From JBAZDC01 sp041654595 (lineage in GTDB: Bacteria > Pseudomonadota > Gammaproteobacteria > Burkholderiales > Burkholderiaceae_B): a stretch of 54,718 nucleotides of DNA. This document shows positions 26,440 to 35,816 of the stretch, piece by piece. The stretch lies in assembly GCA_964551305.1 (NCBI GenBank), contig CAZKBT010000016.1, positions 1-54,718 of the forward strand. Direction: 5' to 3'. How positions within the stretch are numbered: position 1 is the stretch's first letter; each line of letters opens with the position of its first letter. Below the pieces are notes generated by a model, which saw only the letters and a program-made list of their open reading frames with translations, was not told the DNA's origin and did not search any database. The position numbers and the translations under genes are program-made.

Positions 26440-27219
26440 ATGAAACTCGCCACCTGGAATGTCAATTCGCTCAAAGTCCGCCTGCCGCAAGTCGTAGCCT
26501 GGCTACAGGCCAATCCGGTCGATGTACTGTGCTTGCAGGAGCTGAAACTGTCCGACGAGTTCTTCCCTCGGCAAGCTCTGGCCGACGTCGGCTATGAAGC
26601 ATGCTGGGCCGGCCAGAAAACCTATAACGGCGTAGCCATCTTGTCACGCACTCCTGGCACGGATGTGCAGAAAAACATTCCAGGCTTCGATGACGCGCAA
26701 CAACGCATCATCGCCGCCACCTACGAAACTTCCAGCGGCCCCATACGGCTCGTCAGCGCCTATTGCCCGAATGGCCAGTCGCTCGACAGCGACAAGTACG
26801 CCTACAAGCTGGCCTGGTTTGCCGCGCTACGAGATTGGCTGCGGGAAGAGTTGCAGCGCTACCCGCGCCTGGCGATACTGGGCGACTACAACGTGGCGCC
26901 CGACGACCGCGACGTGCACGATCCGCAGAAGTGGGCCGACGAGGTCCTGGTGTCCCCGCCCGAACGCGCCGCCCTGAACGCCCTGCTGGAATTGGGCTTC
27001 ACGGATTCGTTCCGCTTGTTCGAGCAGGAAGACAAGGCCTTTACGTGGTGGGATTACCGGCGATTCGCTTTCCGCCGCAATGCGGGCCTGCGCATCGATC
27101 ATATCCTGCTGTCGCCGGCATTGACGCCCCATTGCATCGCCTGCATCATCGACAAGGCGCCGCGCGCCAACGAGCAGCCGTCCGACCATGCGCCCGTCGT
27201 TGCCTGCCTGGATGTCTGA
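26440..27219 (+). CDS. xth: Exodeoxyribonuclease III (AP endonuclease)
   Basis: Mg-dependent 3'-5' exonuclease and AP endonuclease of base-excision repair, 259 aa. It shows MKLATWNVNSLKVRLPQ at the N-terminus, CLQELKLSD with the metal-binding Glu, LGDYNVAP with the catalytic Asp/Asn, and the terminal SDHAPVVA His. The ATG at 26440 fits the family start; an in-frame ATG at 26413 adds nine unconserved residues. Confidence 0.95.
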   Translation: MKLATWNVNSLKVRLPQVVAWLQANPVDVLCLQELKLSDEFFPRQALADVGYEACWAGQKTYNGVAILSRTPGTDVQKNIPGFDDAQQRIIAATYETSSGPIRLVSAYCPNGQSLDSDKYAYKLAWFAALRDWLREELQRYPRLAILGDYNVAPDDRDVHDPQKWADEVLVSPPERAALNALLELGFTDSFRLFEQEDKAFTWWDYRRFAFRRNAGLRIDHILLSPALTPHCIACIIDKAPRANEQPSDHAPVVACLDV

Positions 27220-27264
27220 ACGCGATCGATCACCCTCTCTACGTATCCGCCAGCAGGCCCCGAC

Positions 27265-27594
27265 ATGATCGTACAAAGTGAAATTATTGACATTCAGGAA
27301 CAGGGCGTCATCCTGGACCTGACCATGGAAGGCCATCTGTTCAAGGTCTATGCCTACATCAGCGAGCCCGATCTGGAGCGCGTCGCCGACATCGTTCCCG
27401 CCGAGCAGTTCGAAAAGGAAGGCGACGTTCATGTCACGGCCATCGCCTCTCCGGACGAAGCGCAACGGCAGTTCGAAGATCTGGCGTTCAATATGAACAT
27501 CGGCGATACGCTGGTGTTCTTATGCGATGACGGCACCTGCCTGGCGGCGGTGCTGCTGGCCCTGGGACAGACTCTGGATGACGGCGAAGCCTAA
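27265..27594 (+). CDS. Small acidic protein of unknown function
   Basis: 109 aa, strongly acidic, no signal peptide or membrane segment. It begins MIVQSEIIDIQEQGVILDLT and ends in an Asp/Glu-rich tail. The frame is a good coding frame with GC-rich third positions like its neighbours. It lies 45 nt after xth and 41 nt before gmk. I do not recognise a family and give no function. The ribosome site is weak (CAGCAGG). Confidence 0.7.
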   Translation: MIVQSEIIDIQEQGVILDLTMEGHLFKVYAYISEPDLERVADIVPAEQFEKEGDVHVTAIASPDEAQRQFEDLAFNMNIGDTLVFLCDDGTCLAAVLLALGQTLDDGEA

Positions 27595-27635
27595 AATTTG
27601 CTATGCTTTTCGGTTCATCCCAAGGTTGATCTTAC

Positions 27636-28268
27636 ATGTCATTTTCCGGCAATATTTTCATGGTCGTCGCGCCCAGCGGCGCGGGTAAATCGAGCCTGGT
27701 CAACGCCTTGCTCCGGCAGGACGACTCGCTGGAGCTATCGATATCGTGCACGACCCGTCCTCCCCGGCCCGGCGAAGAAGCCGACAAGCACTATCGTTTC
27801 ATCAACGTCGAGGCCTTTCATGCCCTGCGCGAGGAAAACAGCCTGCTGGAATGGGCCGAGGTGCACGGCAACTTCTACGGCACGCCCCGCGACCGCGTCG
27901 ACGAGGCGCTGAAAAACGGACGCGACATCATCCTCGAGATCGACTGGCAAGGCGCGCGCCAGGTGCGCCAGTTTTTTCCAGACGCCGTCGGCATTTTCAT
28001 ACTCCCTCCGTCCATCGAGGCCCTGGAGGCCAGATTGCGCAAGCGAGGCCAGGACGAGCCCCACGTCATCGCGCGGCGGCTGCTGGCGGCGGGCAGCGAA
28101 ATGTCACACGCCTCCGAATGCCAATATGTTATTATTAATCAAGAATTTAGCACTGCGCTGCTGCAGCTTGGGCAAATCGTCGCGGCAAATCGGCTACGAT
28201 ATGTAACACAAGCGGCGCGCAATGCCGGATTATTCTCCCAGTTGGGCATCAGCAAGACCTCCAACTGA
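27636..28268 (+). CDS. gmk: Guanylate kinase
   Basis: Phosphorylates GMP to GDP with ATP, essential for GTP and (p)ppGpp supply; 210 aa, normal length. The P-loop is VVAPSGAGKSSLVN. The GMP-binding region shows SCTTRPPRPGE and HGNFYGTPRD, and EIDWQGARQVRQ is conserved. It is followed by rpoZ and spoT, the widespread gmk-rpoZ-spoT grouping. Confidence 0.97.
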   Translation: MSFSGNIFMVVAPSGAGKSSLVNALLRQDDSLELSISCTTRPPRPGEEADKHYRFINVEAFHALREENSLLEWAEVHGNFYGTPRDRVDEALKNGRDIILEIDWQGARQVRQFFPDAVGIFILPPSIEALEARLRKRGQDEPHVIARRLLAAGSEMSHASECQYVIINQEFSTALLQLGQIVAANRLRYVTQAARNAGLFSQLGISKTSN

Positions 28269-28296
28269 ACTTTTTCTTACGCTATATAGGGTTACC

Positions 28297-28500
28297 ATGG
28301 CTCGCATTACCGTCGAAGACTGTCTGGAAAAAATCCCCAATCGTTTCAACCTCACCTTGGCCGCGACCTATCGCGCCCGCGAGCTGGCCCAGGGCCATGA
28401 GTCGCGCATCGAATCGAAGAACAAGCCCGCCGTTACCGCATTGCGCGAAGTCGCCGCCGGCGTCACCGGGATCGAAATGCTGCGCAAAGTCCCGACCTGA
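28297..28500 (+). CDS. rpoZ: RNA polymerase omega subunit
   Basis: 67-aa subunit that helps fold and keep the beta' subunit in RNA polymerase and forms part of a (p)ppGpp site. It starts MARITVEDCLEKIPNRFNL, the family signature, with RARELAQG following. It lies 28 nt after gmk and 15 nt before spoT. Confidence 0.97.
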   Translation: MARITVEDCLEKIPNRFNLTLAATYRARELAQGHESRIESKNKPAVTALREVAAGVTGIEMLRKVPT

Positions 28501-28515
28501 TACGCGAGGCTTCCC

Positions 28516-30801
28516 ATGGCGTTTTCCAGTCTACGCGGTGCATCATCAGGATTCCTGGCCGTTCTGAAGAAGGGATCCCGCCTAGGCAGGCGCGCCAAGC
28601 CCGCCAATAAGAAAAATTCCGGCAAATCCGCCGCGGCGACGGCGGCCGACCGGGCTCCGAATACCATCGCGTCCCTGGCGTCGTTGACGCAGATGATCAG
28701 CACCTACCTCGATCCCAAAGAAATCGAGCGCGTACGCGAAGCCTACCGTTTTGCGGATCAGGCGCACTTGGGACAGTTCCGCGCCAGCGGCGAACCCTAT
28801 ATATCCCATCCCATCGCGGTGACGGAAATCTGTGCGGGCTGGAAACTGGACGCCGACGCCCTGATGGCCGCCCTGCTGCACGACGTCATGGAAGACCAGA
28901 ACGTCCCCAAGCAGGAGCTTGCCGAAAAATTCAGCCCCGACGTCGCGGAACTGGTCGACGGCCTGTCCAAGCTCGACAGACTGGAATTCGCGACCAAGGC
29001 CGAACAGCAAGCCGAAAGTTTTCGCAAAATGCTGCTGGCCATGGCGCGCGACGTGCGCGTCATCCTGATCAAGATAGCCGATCGCCTGCACAATATGCGC
29101 ACGCTGGACGCCGTCAGCCCCGAGAAACGCCGGCGCATCGCGCGCGAAACGCTGGATATCTATACTCCGATCGCCCATCGCCTCGGCTTGAACGCGCTCT
29201 TTCGCGAGCTGCAAGACCTGTGCTTCCAAGCGATCCATCCCAACCGGTATCAGGTTCTGCACCGCGCCATGATGGGCGCGCGCGGCAATCGCCGTGAAGT
29301 GCTCAGCAAGATTTCCGATGCCGTGCGCGTGGCGTTGCCGGCGGCGGGCATCGAAGCCGAAGTCACAGGACGGGAAAAGTCGCTGTTCAGCATCTACACC
29401 AAGATGGTCGAACAGAAAAAATCCTTTTCCGACGTGCTGGACATCTATGGCTTTCGCGTCATTGTGCACACCCTGCCCGAATGCTATCTGGCCCTCGGCA
29501 CGCTGCATCAGCTCTATCGCCCCGTGCCCGGAAAGTTCAAGGACTACATCGCGATCCCTAAACTGAACGGCTACCAGTCGCTGCACACCACCTTGGTGGG
29601 GCCATACGGCACGCCGGTGGAATTCCAGTTCCGCACACGCGACATGGACCACATCGCCGAGGAAGGCGTCGCGTCGCATTGGCTGTACAAAGAAGACGAC
29701 ATGTCCCTGAACGACATGCAAAAACGCACCCATCAGTGGCTGCAGTCGTTGCTGGACATTCAAAGCCAGACCGGGGACTCGGGCGAATTCCTGGAGCACG
29801 TCAAAGTCGACTTGTTTCCCGATGCCGTCTACGTTTTCACCCCGCAGGGAAAGATCCTTTCTCTGCCCAAGGGCGCGACGCCGGTCGACTTCGCCTACGC
29901 CATCCATACCGACATCGGCAATCAGGCGGTCGCCTCCAAGATCAACGGCGAATTCGCGCCGCTGCGCACGGAGCTGAAAAGCGGCGACTCCGTCGAAATC
30001 ATCACCTCGCCCGCTTCCCGCCCCAGCGCGCAATGGCTCAATTACGTGCGCACCGGCCGCGCCCGCTCGGAAATCCGCCACTATTTGCGCACTGTCAAGT
30101 ACGAAGAATCGGTGGCGTTCGGCCAGCGCTTGCTGAACCAGGCATTCGAAGAACTGAACCTGTCCCGGCCGGCGGACGACGATCCCGAGTGGGAAAAGCT
30201 TGCGAAGGGTTCCGGCGCCACGTCGCGCGACGAGATCCTCGCCGACATCGGCCTGGGCAAGCGGCTGGCGGCCGTCGTGGCGCGCCGATTCGCGCCCGAA
30301 AACATGCTGCTGGCCACCACCGCGGCGGCCATGGATGAAATAACCTCGCATACCAGCGCGCCCATTATCATCCACGGCAATGAAGGCCAGGCCGTGCAAT
30401 TGGCGCCGTGCTGCGGCCCCCTGCCCGGCGATGCCATCATAGGGGGCATCCGCCTGGGCCACGGGCTGGTCGTGCACATGGAGGAATGCGCCGTGGCGCA
30501 ACGCCAGCGGGCGCGCGAGCCCGAGCGCTGGGTGCCGGTCATCTGGGACACCAATACGGCACGTCACCTTTCCACCCGCCTGGACGTCACGATCATCAAC
30601 GAACGCGGCGTGCTCGGCAGGCTCGCCGCTGAAATCACCAATGCCAACTCCAACATCATGCATCTGACCATGCAGGACGACGCGGCAACGACCTTGCTGC
30701 ATCTGACGGTCCAAGTCGACAGCCGAAAGCATTTGGCGCAGGTCATACGCGCCATGCGGCACGTGCCGCAGGTGCAAAAAATCGTACGCGTCAAAGGCTG
30801 A
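28516..30801 (+). CDS. spoT: Bifunctional (p)ppGpp synthetase/hydrolase, RelA/SpoT family
   Basis: Makes and degrades the stringent-response alarmone; 761 aa. Domains in order: HD hydrolase with intact LLHDVMEDQ (about residues 60-210), synthetase with DIYGFRVIV and LNGYQSLHT (about 240-360), TGS with FTPQGKILSLPKGATPVDFA (about 410-470), and C-terminal ACT with NERGVLGRLAAEI (about 690-760). Both the HD motif and the synthetase motif are intact, so hydrolase activity and at least some synthetase activity are expected. The first 45 residues are basic and Ala/Ser-rich. Its stop is 12 nt from the convergent cphA stop. Confidence 0.95.
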   Translation: MAFSSLRGASSGFLAVLKKGSRLGRRAKPANKKNSGKSAAATAADRAPNTIASLASLTQMISTYLDPKEIERVREAYRFADQAHLGQFRASGEPYISHPIAVTEICAGWKLDADALMAALLHDVMEDQNVPKQELAEKFSPDVAELVDGLSKLDRLEFATKAEQQAESFRKMLLAMARDVRVILIKIADRLHNMRTLDAVSPEKRRRIARETLDIYTPIAHRLGLNALFRELQDLCFQAIHPNRYQVLHRAMMGARGNRREVLSKISDAVRVALPAAGIEAEVTGREKSLFSIYTKMVEQKKSFSDVLDIYGFRVIVHTLPECYLALGTLHQLYRPVPGKFKDYIAIPKLNGYQSLHTTLVGPYGTPVEFQFRTRDMDHIAEEGVASHWLYKEDDMSLNDMQKRTHQWLQSLLDIQSQTGDSGEFLEHVKVDLFPDAVYVFTPQGKILSLPKGATPVDFAYAIHTDIGNQAVASKINGEFAPLRTELKSGDSVEIITSPASRPSAQWLNYVRTGRARSEIRHYLRTVKYEESVAFGQRLLNQAFEELNLSRPADDDPEWEKLAKGSGATSRDEILADIGLGKRLAAVVARRFAPENMLLATTAAAMDEITSHTSAPIIIHGNEGQAVQLAPCCGPLPGDAIIGGIRLGHGLVVHMEECAVAQRQRAREPERWVPVIWDTNTARHLSTRLDVTIINERGVLGRLAAEITNANSNIMHLTMQDDAATTLLHLTVQVDSRKHLAQVIRAMRHVPQVQKIVRVKG

Positions 30802-30813
30802 GACGCGGCCCCT

Positions 30814-33390
30814 CTACGCCTGCTGTTCCGCGATACGCATGGTGATGTGCCGCAGCGCATCGTCGACTTGATCGATCAGAATCAGGCACACATCGCCTTG
30901 CCGCAAGTCCGCCAGGGCGGCATCGATGGCAAGAAACTCGCCATTTATTTCGCGGATGCGCTTTGTGCGGCGGGCGTGCTCGAGGCCTTGCCGCAGCAGG
31001 GCGACGACCTCGCCGTCCGCTCTGCCGCGCTGGCACATGTCCTGATAGAGAATAACGTCGTCGAAAGCGTCGCCAAGGATCTCGGTCTGGCGCCTGATGT
31101 CGACATCGCGTCTGTCGCCAGCGCCGCTGATCACCACGCGGCGCCGGGCCGCCGGCATGTTGTCCATGGCCCGCACCAGCGCCTGAATCGCATCGGGATT
31201 GTGGCCGTAGTCGGCGACCAGAGTGGCGCCCCGGTACGAAAACACATTGAACCGGCCCGGTACCGTCCGGGCGTCATTGACGAACGTGGCCAACCCATGC
31301 CGGATCGCTTCCCAATCCGGATTCACGGCCCATAATGCGCCCAGCGCCGCCATGACATTCTCAATCTGAAAACCGATCGCGCCGCCACGCGTAAGCGGAA
31401 CATCGCTCAGCGCGAGACGATGCGCATGATCGCCTTCGATCAACACGATATGGCCATCCTGGACGCAGATCACGCGCCGGCCCTGAGCCCGGTGCGTGTT
31501 GAGCACGGGATGATCGGGGTCCATGGCGAAAAACGTCACGGCGCCCGGGCAGTTCTGCGCCATGGCGGCAACCATGGGGTCGGCGGCATTGAGCACGGCC
31601 ATGCCATTCGGCGCGACATTCTCGACGATGACGCGCTTGACGATCGCCAGGTCCTCGACGGTGCTGATGTAGCTGAGCCCCAGATGGTCGCCGGCGCCGA
31701 TATTGGTAACGACGGCGACGTCGCAACGATCGAATCCCAGGCCTTCGCGCAGAATGCCGCCTCGCGCCGTTTCGAACACGGCGGCGTCCACTTCGGGATG
31801 CAGCAACACATTGCGCGCGCTGCGCGGACCGCTGCAATCGCCCGTATCGATGCGCTGCCCGCCTATGTATACGCCGTCTGAATTGGTCATGCCCACGCGC
31901 CATCCCATGCAGGCGATCAAGTGGGCGATCAAGCGCACCGTCGTCGTTTTTCCATTGGTGCCGGCCACCGCCACCACGGGTATCCTGCCCGTCTCTTCCT
32001 GCGCGAACAGCATATCGACGATCGCCTCGCCCACGGGACGGCTTTTCCCGAAGGACGGCGCGAGATGCATGCGCAGCCCCGGCGCCGCATTGACCTCAAC
32101 GATGGCGCCGCTTTGGCTGTCCAGGGGATCATAGACATTTTCGCTGACGAGATCGATGCCGCAGATATCCAAGCCCACCATCTGCGCCGCCGCGACCGCG
32201 CATGCCGCCAAGTCGGGATGCACGTGGTCCGTCACGTCGGTTGCCGTGCCGCCCGTGCTCAAGTTGGCGTTGTTGCGCAGCGTAACCTGCACCCCGGGCG
32301 CCGGAATCGAGTCCGGCGCGTATCCCTGCCCGGCCATGACGGCCAAGGCAATGGCGTCCAGGCAGATCTTGGTCAATGCCGTGCCGTGTCCGTCGCCACG
32401 GTCCGGATGGGCATTGATCCGCTCGACCAGTTCGACAATGCTACGGACACCGTCGCCTATCACCTGGGGAGGATCGCGCCGGGCCGCGGCCACGAGCTTG
32501 TCGCCCACGACCAGCAGGCGAAAGTCGTGGCCGTGAAAATAACGCTCCACGATGACGCCCCGGCTGATCCGGGCCGCATGCTCATACGCCGACGTCACCT
32601 GTTCGCGGCCGTGCACGTTGACCGTCACGCCTTTGCCCTGGTTGCCGTCGACCGGCTTGATGACCACAGGCGAGCCGATCTGCGTCGCCGCTTCCCAGGC
32701 CTCGTCGGCGCTGTATGCCACGCGGCCTTCCGGCACGGATACGCCTGCCGCCGCCAGCAAGGCCTTTGTAAGGTTCTTATCCTGGGCGATATCCTCCCCG
32801 ATGGCACTGCTGGCGTCCGACTCGGCCGCTTGAACCCGGCGGCTTTTGCGCCCCCAGCCCAATTGCACAAGACTGCCCCGATTCAAACGCCGGCATGGTA
32901 TTCCCCGCCTGGACGCCGCCTGGACGATGGAGCCGGTACTGGGCCCCAGGCGCACGTCCTCGTTGAGCGCCTTCAAGCGCAGCACGGCGTCGGACAGATC
33001 GAACGGCGCTTCCTGCACAACGGCCAGGCACAATCGCCTTGCGATCTCCAGAGCCATCCGGCCCACGTCCTCCTCGGTGTATTCAACCACGACCTGGTAG
33101 ACCCCTGCCTCGATCGTTTCGGCAACGCGATTGAAAGCGACCTGGCAACCCGCCAGCGCCTGCAGCCTCAGCGCGGCATACGCCAGGGCGTGGGCGACCG
33201 AATTGCGAGGACTCCAGGTGGAAGGCTTGACGATGTCGATGCCCGGAAATCTGCTGCGCAAGCGCGTTTCGAATTCCGTTGCGCCGTCGGCAAGATAGTC
33301 GGACTCGTCGTACGATACGACGGCCTCGATGGCGGTTTGACGGCACCAGAGGTTCGGGCCTCTCAACGCCCTCACACGTGAGACATCCAT
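30814..33390 (-). CDS. cphA: Cyanophycin synthetase (full length)
   Basis: Builds the nitrogen-storage polymer multi-L-arginyl-poly-L-aspartate by ATP-driven addition of Asp and Arg; 858 aa, typical of CphA1. The N-terminal domain opens VSRVRALRGPNLW. The ATP-grasp half has SPVVIKPVDGNQGKGVTVNV and EVNAAPGLRMH. The Mur-ligase half has the P-loop AVAGTNGKTTTV (about residues 474-485) and a complete C-terminal domain with VADYGHNPDAIQAL. ATG 33390 has AAGGAA 8 nt upstream. It lies downstream of, and probably in one transcript with, the second synthetase. Confidence 0.95.
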   Translation of the reverse strand: MDVSRVRALRGPNLWCRQTAIEAVVSYDESDYLADGATEFETRLRSRFPGIDIVKPSTWSPRNSVAHALAYAALRLQALAGCQVAFNRVAETIEAGVYQVVVEYTEEDVGRMALEIARRLCLAVVQEAPFDLSDAVLRLKALNEDVRLGPSTGSIVQAASRRGIPCRRLNRGSLVQLGWGRKSRRVQAAESDASSAIGEDIAQDKNLTKALLAAAGVSVPEGRVAYSADEAWEAATQIGSPVVIKPVDGNQGKGVTVNVHGREQVTSAYEHAARISRGVIVERYFHGHDFRLLVVGDKLVAAARRDPPQVIGDGVRSIVELVERINAHPDRGDGHGTALTKICLDAIALAVMAGQGYAPDSIPAPGVQVTLRNNANLSTGGTATDVTDHVHPDLAACAVAAAQMVGLDICGIDLVSENVYDPLDSQSGAIVEVNAAPGLRMHLAPSFGKSRPVGEAIVDMLFAQEETGRIPVVAVAGTNGKTTTVRLIAHLIACMGWRVGMTNSDGVYIGGQRIDTGDCSGPRSARNVLLHPEVDAAVFETARGGILREGLGFDRCDVAVVTNIGAGDHLGLSYISTVEDLAIVKRVIVENVAPNGMAVLNAADPMVAAMAQNCPGAVTFFAMDPDHPVLNTHRAQGRRVICVQDGHIVLIEGDHAHRLALSDVPLTRGGAIGFQIENVMAALGALWAVNPDWEAIRHGLATFVNDARTVPGRFNVFSYRGATLVADYGHNPDAIQALVRAMDNMPAARRRVVISGAGDRRDVDIRRQTEILGDAFDDVILYQDMCQRGRADGEVVALLRQGLEHARRTKRIREINGEFLAIDAALADLRQGDVCLILIDQVDDALRHITMRIAEQQA

Positions 33391-33436
33391 GGATGATTTC
33401 CTTATGGCCTTGGTTGGCGGGTGCTGAGTCGGGGAT

Positions 33437-35626
33437 TCAGGCCGGCAAAGGCGTGGCGATGATGGGCGTCGGGTAGGCGGCGAACGACGCGATGCCGGCC
33501 CGGATTTGATCTGTGCTTATGCCCAAGCCCCAGCCCGTCGCCACGGCGGCCATGATGTTGGCTCGCTGAAAATCATGCCGCGCGTCCTCGGCGTCGATGG
33601 CGGCGGTAAACGGCATCAACTCGACTTCGCTGCGCCCGGTCGCCAGGATGATCATCCCGCCGCGCGCGAAAACGGCTCGACGGCCTCGAACCAAATGCGC
33701 CTGGATGGCGGGAATGTGTTCATCGCAGCCGTGGAGAATGACGTCGCCGTCGCACAGCGACGCCATGTCAGCAACCGAGGGCGAATCGGCATTCAGTACC
33801 GCGAAGCCCTCCGGCAATACGACGTCCACTTGCGTGCGCACGACCCTGGCCAATTGCTCCGAGTCGTGAATGTCCAGGTCAGGCAAGGTTTCAGCCGGAT
33901 CGAGATTCGTCACGATGCCGACCAGGCACCGGTCATAGGCCAGGCCTTCGGTGAGTATGCCGCGATGGCCGTTTTCGATCACTCCGGCCTGCACGGCGCG
34001 GTTTAGCAGGATGCGGCGGCCGTCCTGCCATGTCGCGGCATCCGCTCTCTTGACGTGACGATTATCGAAGTACAAGCCCGTGCTGCAGGCCAATCCGGTA
34101 TAGCAGCCGTGCAATTGCAGCAAGCGGGCGACCAGCCTGGCCACCGTGGTCTTGCCCTTGCTCCCGCTGACGCCGACCAGAGGAATGCGGCCCTGGTCGC
34201 CAGGCGCGAACAGATGATCGACTATCGCCTGTCCTACCGGACGAGACCGTCCTTGCGCCGGCTTCAAGTGCATGAGCAAGCCCGGCCCGGCATTGACCTC
34301 GACGATGGCGCCGCCCTGCTCCGCCAACGGCCTGGAGATATCCTGCGCGACCAGGTCCACGCCCGCTATGTCCAGGCCGACGACGCGCGCGGCCAGCACG
34401 GCGGCTTGAGCAACGGCGGGATGCACGCTATCCGTAACGTCGATGGATACGTTGCCGTTACGTTGGATCAGAACGACGCGGCCCGGTTCGATGATCGAGT
34501 CGGCCGCCAGTCCCTGGCGCTTCAATTCGAGCCGCGCGGCGGAGTCCAGGCGGATGACGTTCAAGGGATGGTCTTCGTCGCGGCCGCGGCGCGGATCCGA
34601 GTTCAGCTGCAGCTCGATCAACTCGTCGACGCGGCGGGCGCCGTCTCCCGTCACGACGGCACAGTCGCCGCGCGCCGCCGCCACCAGCTTATCGCCCACG
34701 ACCAGCAGGCGATGCTCGTCGCCCTGGATATGGCGCTCCACCATGACACCGCTGCCTTCTTCGACAGCCACGTCGTAGGCCGCGTCGACTTCGATTCGGC
34801 TGAGAAGATTGGTAAAAACGCCGCGGCCGTGATTTCCGTCGACCGGCTTGACGACCACGGGCAGGCCGATGGATAGCGCTGTTTCCCATGCTTGCTCGGC
34901 GCTGTCGACCAGACGCCCTTCCGGCACGGGCACGCCGCATGCCCGCAGCAGCGTTTTCGTCAGTTCCTTGTCGCGCGAGATGCTTTCTCCGATGGCGCTG
35001 GTAAGGCTCGTTTCCGCCGTCCATATGCGGCGCTGATTGGCGCCGTATCCCAATTGAACGAGATTGGCTTCATTCAAGCGTATGCAGGGGATATCCCTGT
35101 CGTCCGCCGCATCCACGATGCAATGGGTACTGGGTCCGAGACGCAGGCCCTCGTTCATCTCGCGCAAGGACGAAATGGCGCCATCCACGTCGAAAGGCCG
35201 GTCTTCGATGGCCGCCATGAGCAAATCACGCGCGGCGTACAACGCGGCGCGCGTAACGGGCTCATGCCAGGCACGCACAATGACCTTGTAGATCCCCCGC
35301 CTGGACGTTTCCCGTGCGCGGCCGAGGCCCCCTGGCATGCCCGCCAGGTTCTGTAGCTCCAGCGCAACATGTTCCATGATATGCGCCGGCCATGTGCCGT
35401 CTCGCAATCGCTGCAGGAATCCGCCACGCTCGCCCACGCTGCAGCGATGCTCGATCAAGGTCGGCATCCATCCGGTCAAGCGTTCCGGCAAACCCGGAAT
35501 GAGATTGGAAGGATAATCCTCCAGGTCGCCGATATCGACCCACGCTTCGACGACGGGCCGGTAGGCCCAAATGCTCGGCCCTCGCAAAGACTGCATCTTT
35601 ATAAAAGCTATCGTCTTGTTCTGCAT
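33437..35626 (-). CDS. Second cyanophycin synthetase, C-terminally truncated (CphA2/CphA'-like)
   Basis: 729-aa paralogue of the adjacent synthetase. The N-terminal domain (MQSLRGPSIWAYR), the ATP-grasp motif LPVVVKPVDGNHGRGVFTN, EVNAGPGLLMHL and the Mur-type P-loop GVSGSKGKTTVA are kept. The protein then ends just after the central Mur domain (QRANIMAAVATG...), so about 150 C-terminal residues present in CphA are missing. Cyanobacterial CphA2, which polymerises beta-aspartyl-arginine, is also shortened; whether this protein works that way is inference. ATG 35626 is preferred because it aligns with the cphA start; ATG 35596 and an extension to 35716 are possible. Confidence 0.9.
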   Translation of the reverse strand: MQNKTIAFIKMQSLRGPSIWAYRPVVEAWVDIGDLEDYPSNLIPGLPERLTGWMPTLIEHRCSVGERGGFLQRLRDGTWPAHIMEHVALELQNLAGMPGGLGRARETSRRGIYKVIVRAWHEPVTRAALYAARDLLMAAIEDRPFDVDGAISSLREMNEGLRLGPSTHCIVDAADDRDIPCIRLNEANLVQLGYGANQRRIWTAETSLTSAIGESISRDKELTKTLLRACGVPVPEGRLVDSAEQAWETALSIGLPVVVKPVDGNHGRGVFTNLLSRIEVDAAYDVAVEEGSGVMVERHIQGDEHRLLVVGDKLVAAARGDCAVVTGDGARRVDELIELQLNSDPRRGRDEDHPLNVIRLDSAARLELKRQGLAADSIIEPGRVVLIQRNGNVSIDVTDSVHPAVAQAAVLAARVVGLDIAGVDLVAQDISRPLAEQGGAIVEVNAGPGLLMHLKPAQGRSRPVGQAIVDHLFAPGDQGRIPLVGVSGSKGKTTVARLVARLLQLHGCYTGLACSTGLYFDNRHVKRADAATWQDGRRILLNRAVQAGVIENGHRGILTEGLAYDRCLVGIVTNLDPAETLPDLDIHDSEQLARVVRTQVDVVLPEGFAVLNADSPSVADMASLCDGDVILHGCDEHIPAIQAHLVRGRRAVFARGGMIILATGRSEVELMPFTAAIDAEDARHDFQRANIMAAVATGWGLGISTDQIRAGIASFAAYPTPIIATPLPA

Positions 35627-35816
35627 TATGAGCACCAAAAAATAGAGCGCTACAGCTAGGCATAGGCCTGTTGCGAAAGGCGAAAAAATTGTAGCGCTGG
35701 AAATGCAAATACACACTAAAATTCGATCGTGCCGCTCTCCGGATATCCAGACCGTCGCAATCTTGCACTACCTTGTCATGTTTCGCCCCTTTGGGCAGCC
35801 CGTCAAAGCGGATTAG
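35627..35816. promoter_or_regulatory. Divergent control region of the cyanophycin cluster
   Basis: 190 nt between the second synthetase gene (minus) and the ABC gene (plus), AT-richer than its flanks. I looked for a sigma-54 site (GG-N10-GC) because cyanophycin is a nitrogen store and found none, and no convincing sigma-70 pair. Promoters for both directions must lie here, but I cannot place them. Confidence 0.3.

Noticed and set aside
35640..35700. Possible sigma-54 promoter (GG...GC) in the cyanophycin control region
   Set aside because: The GG to GC distances are 12 and 6 nt, not 10.
35627..35716. N-terminal extension of the second cyanophycin synthetase with a hydrophobic segment
   Set aside because: Homologues and the neighbouring cphA begin at the RGPxxW region; the extension looks like untranslated leader.
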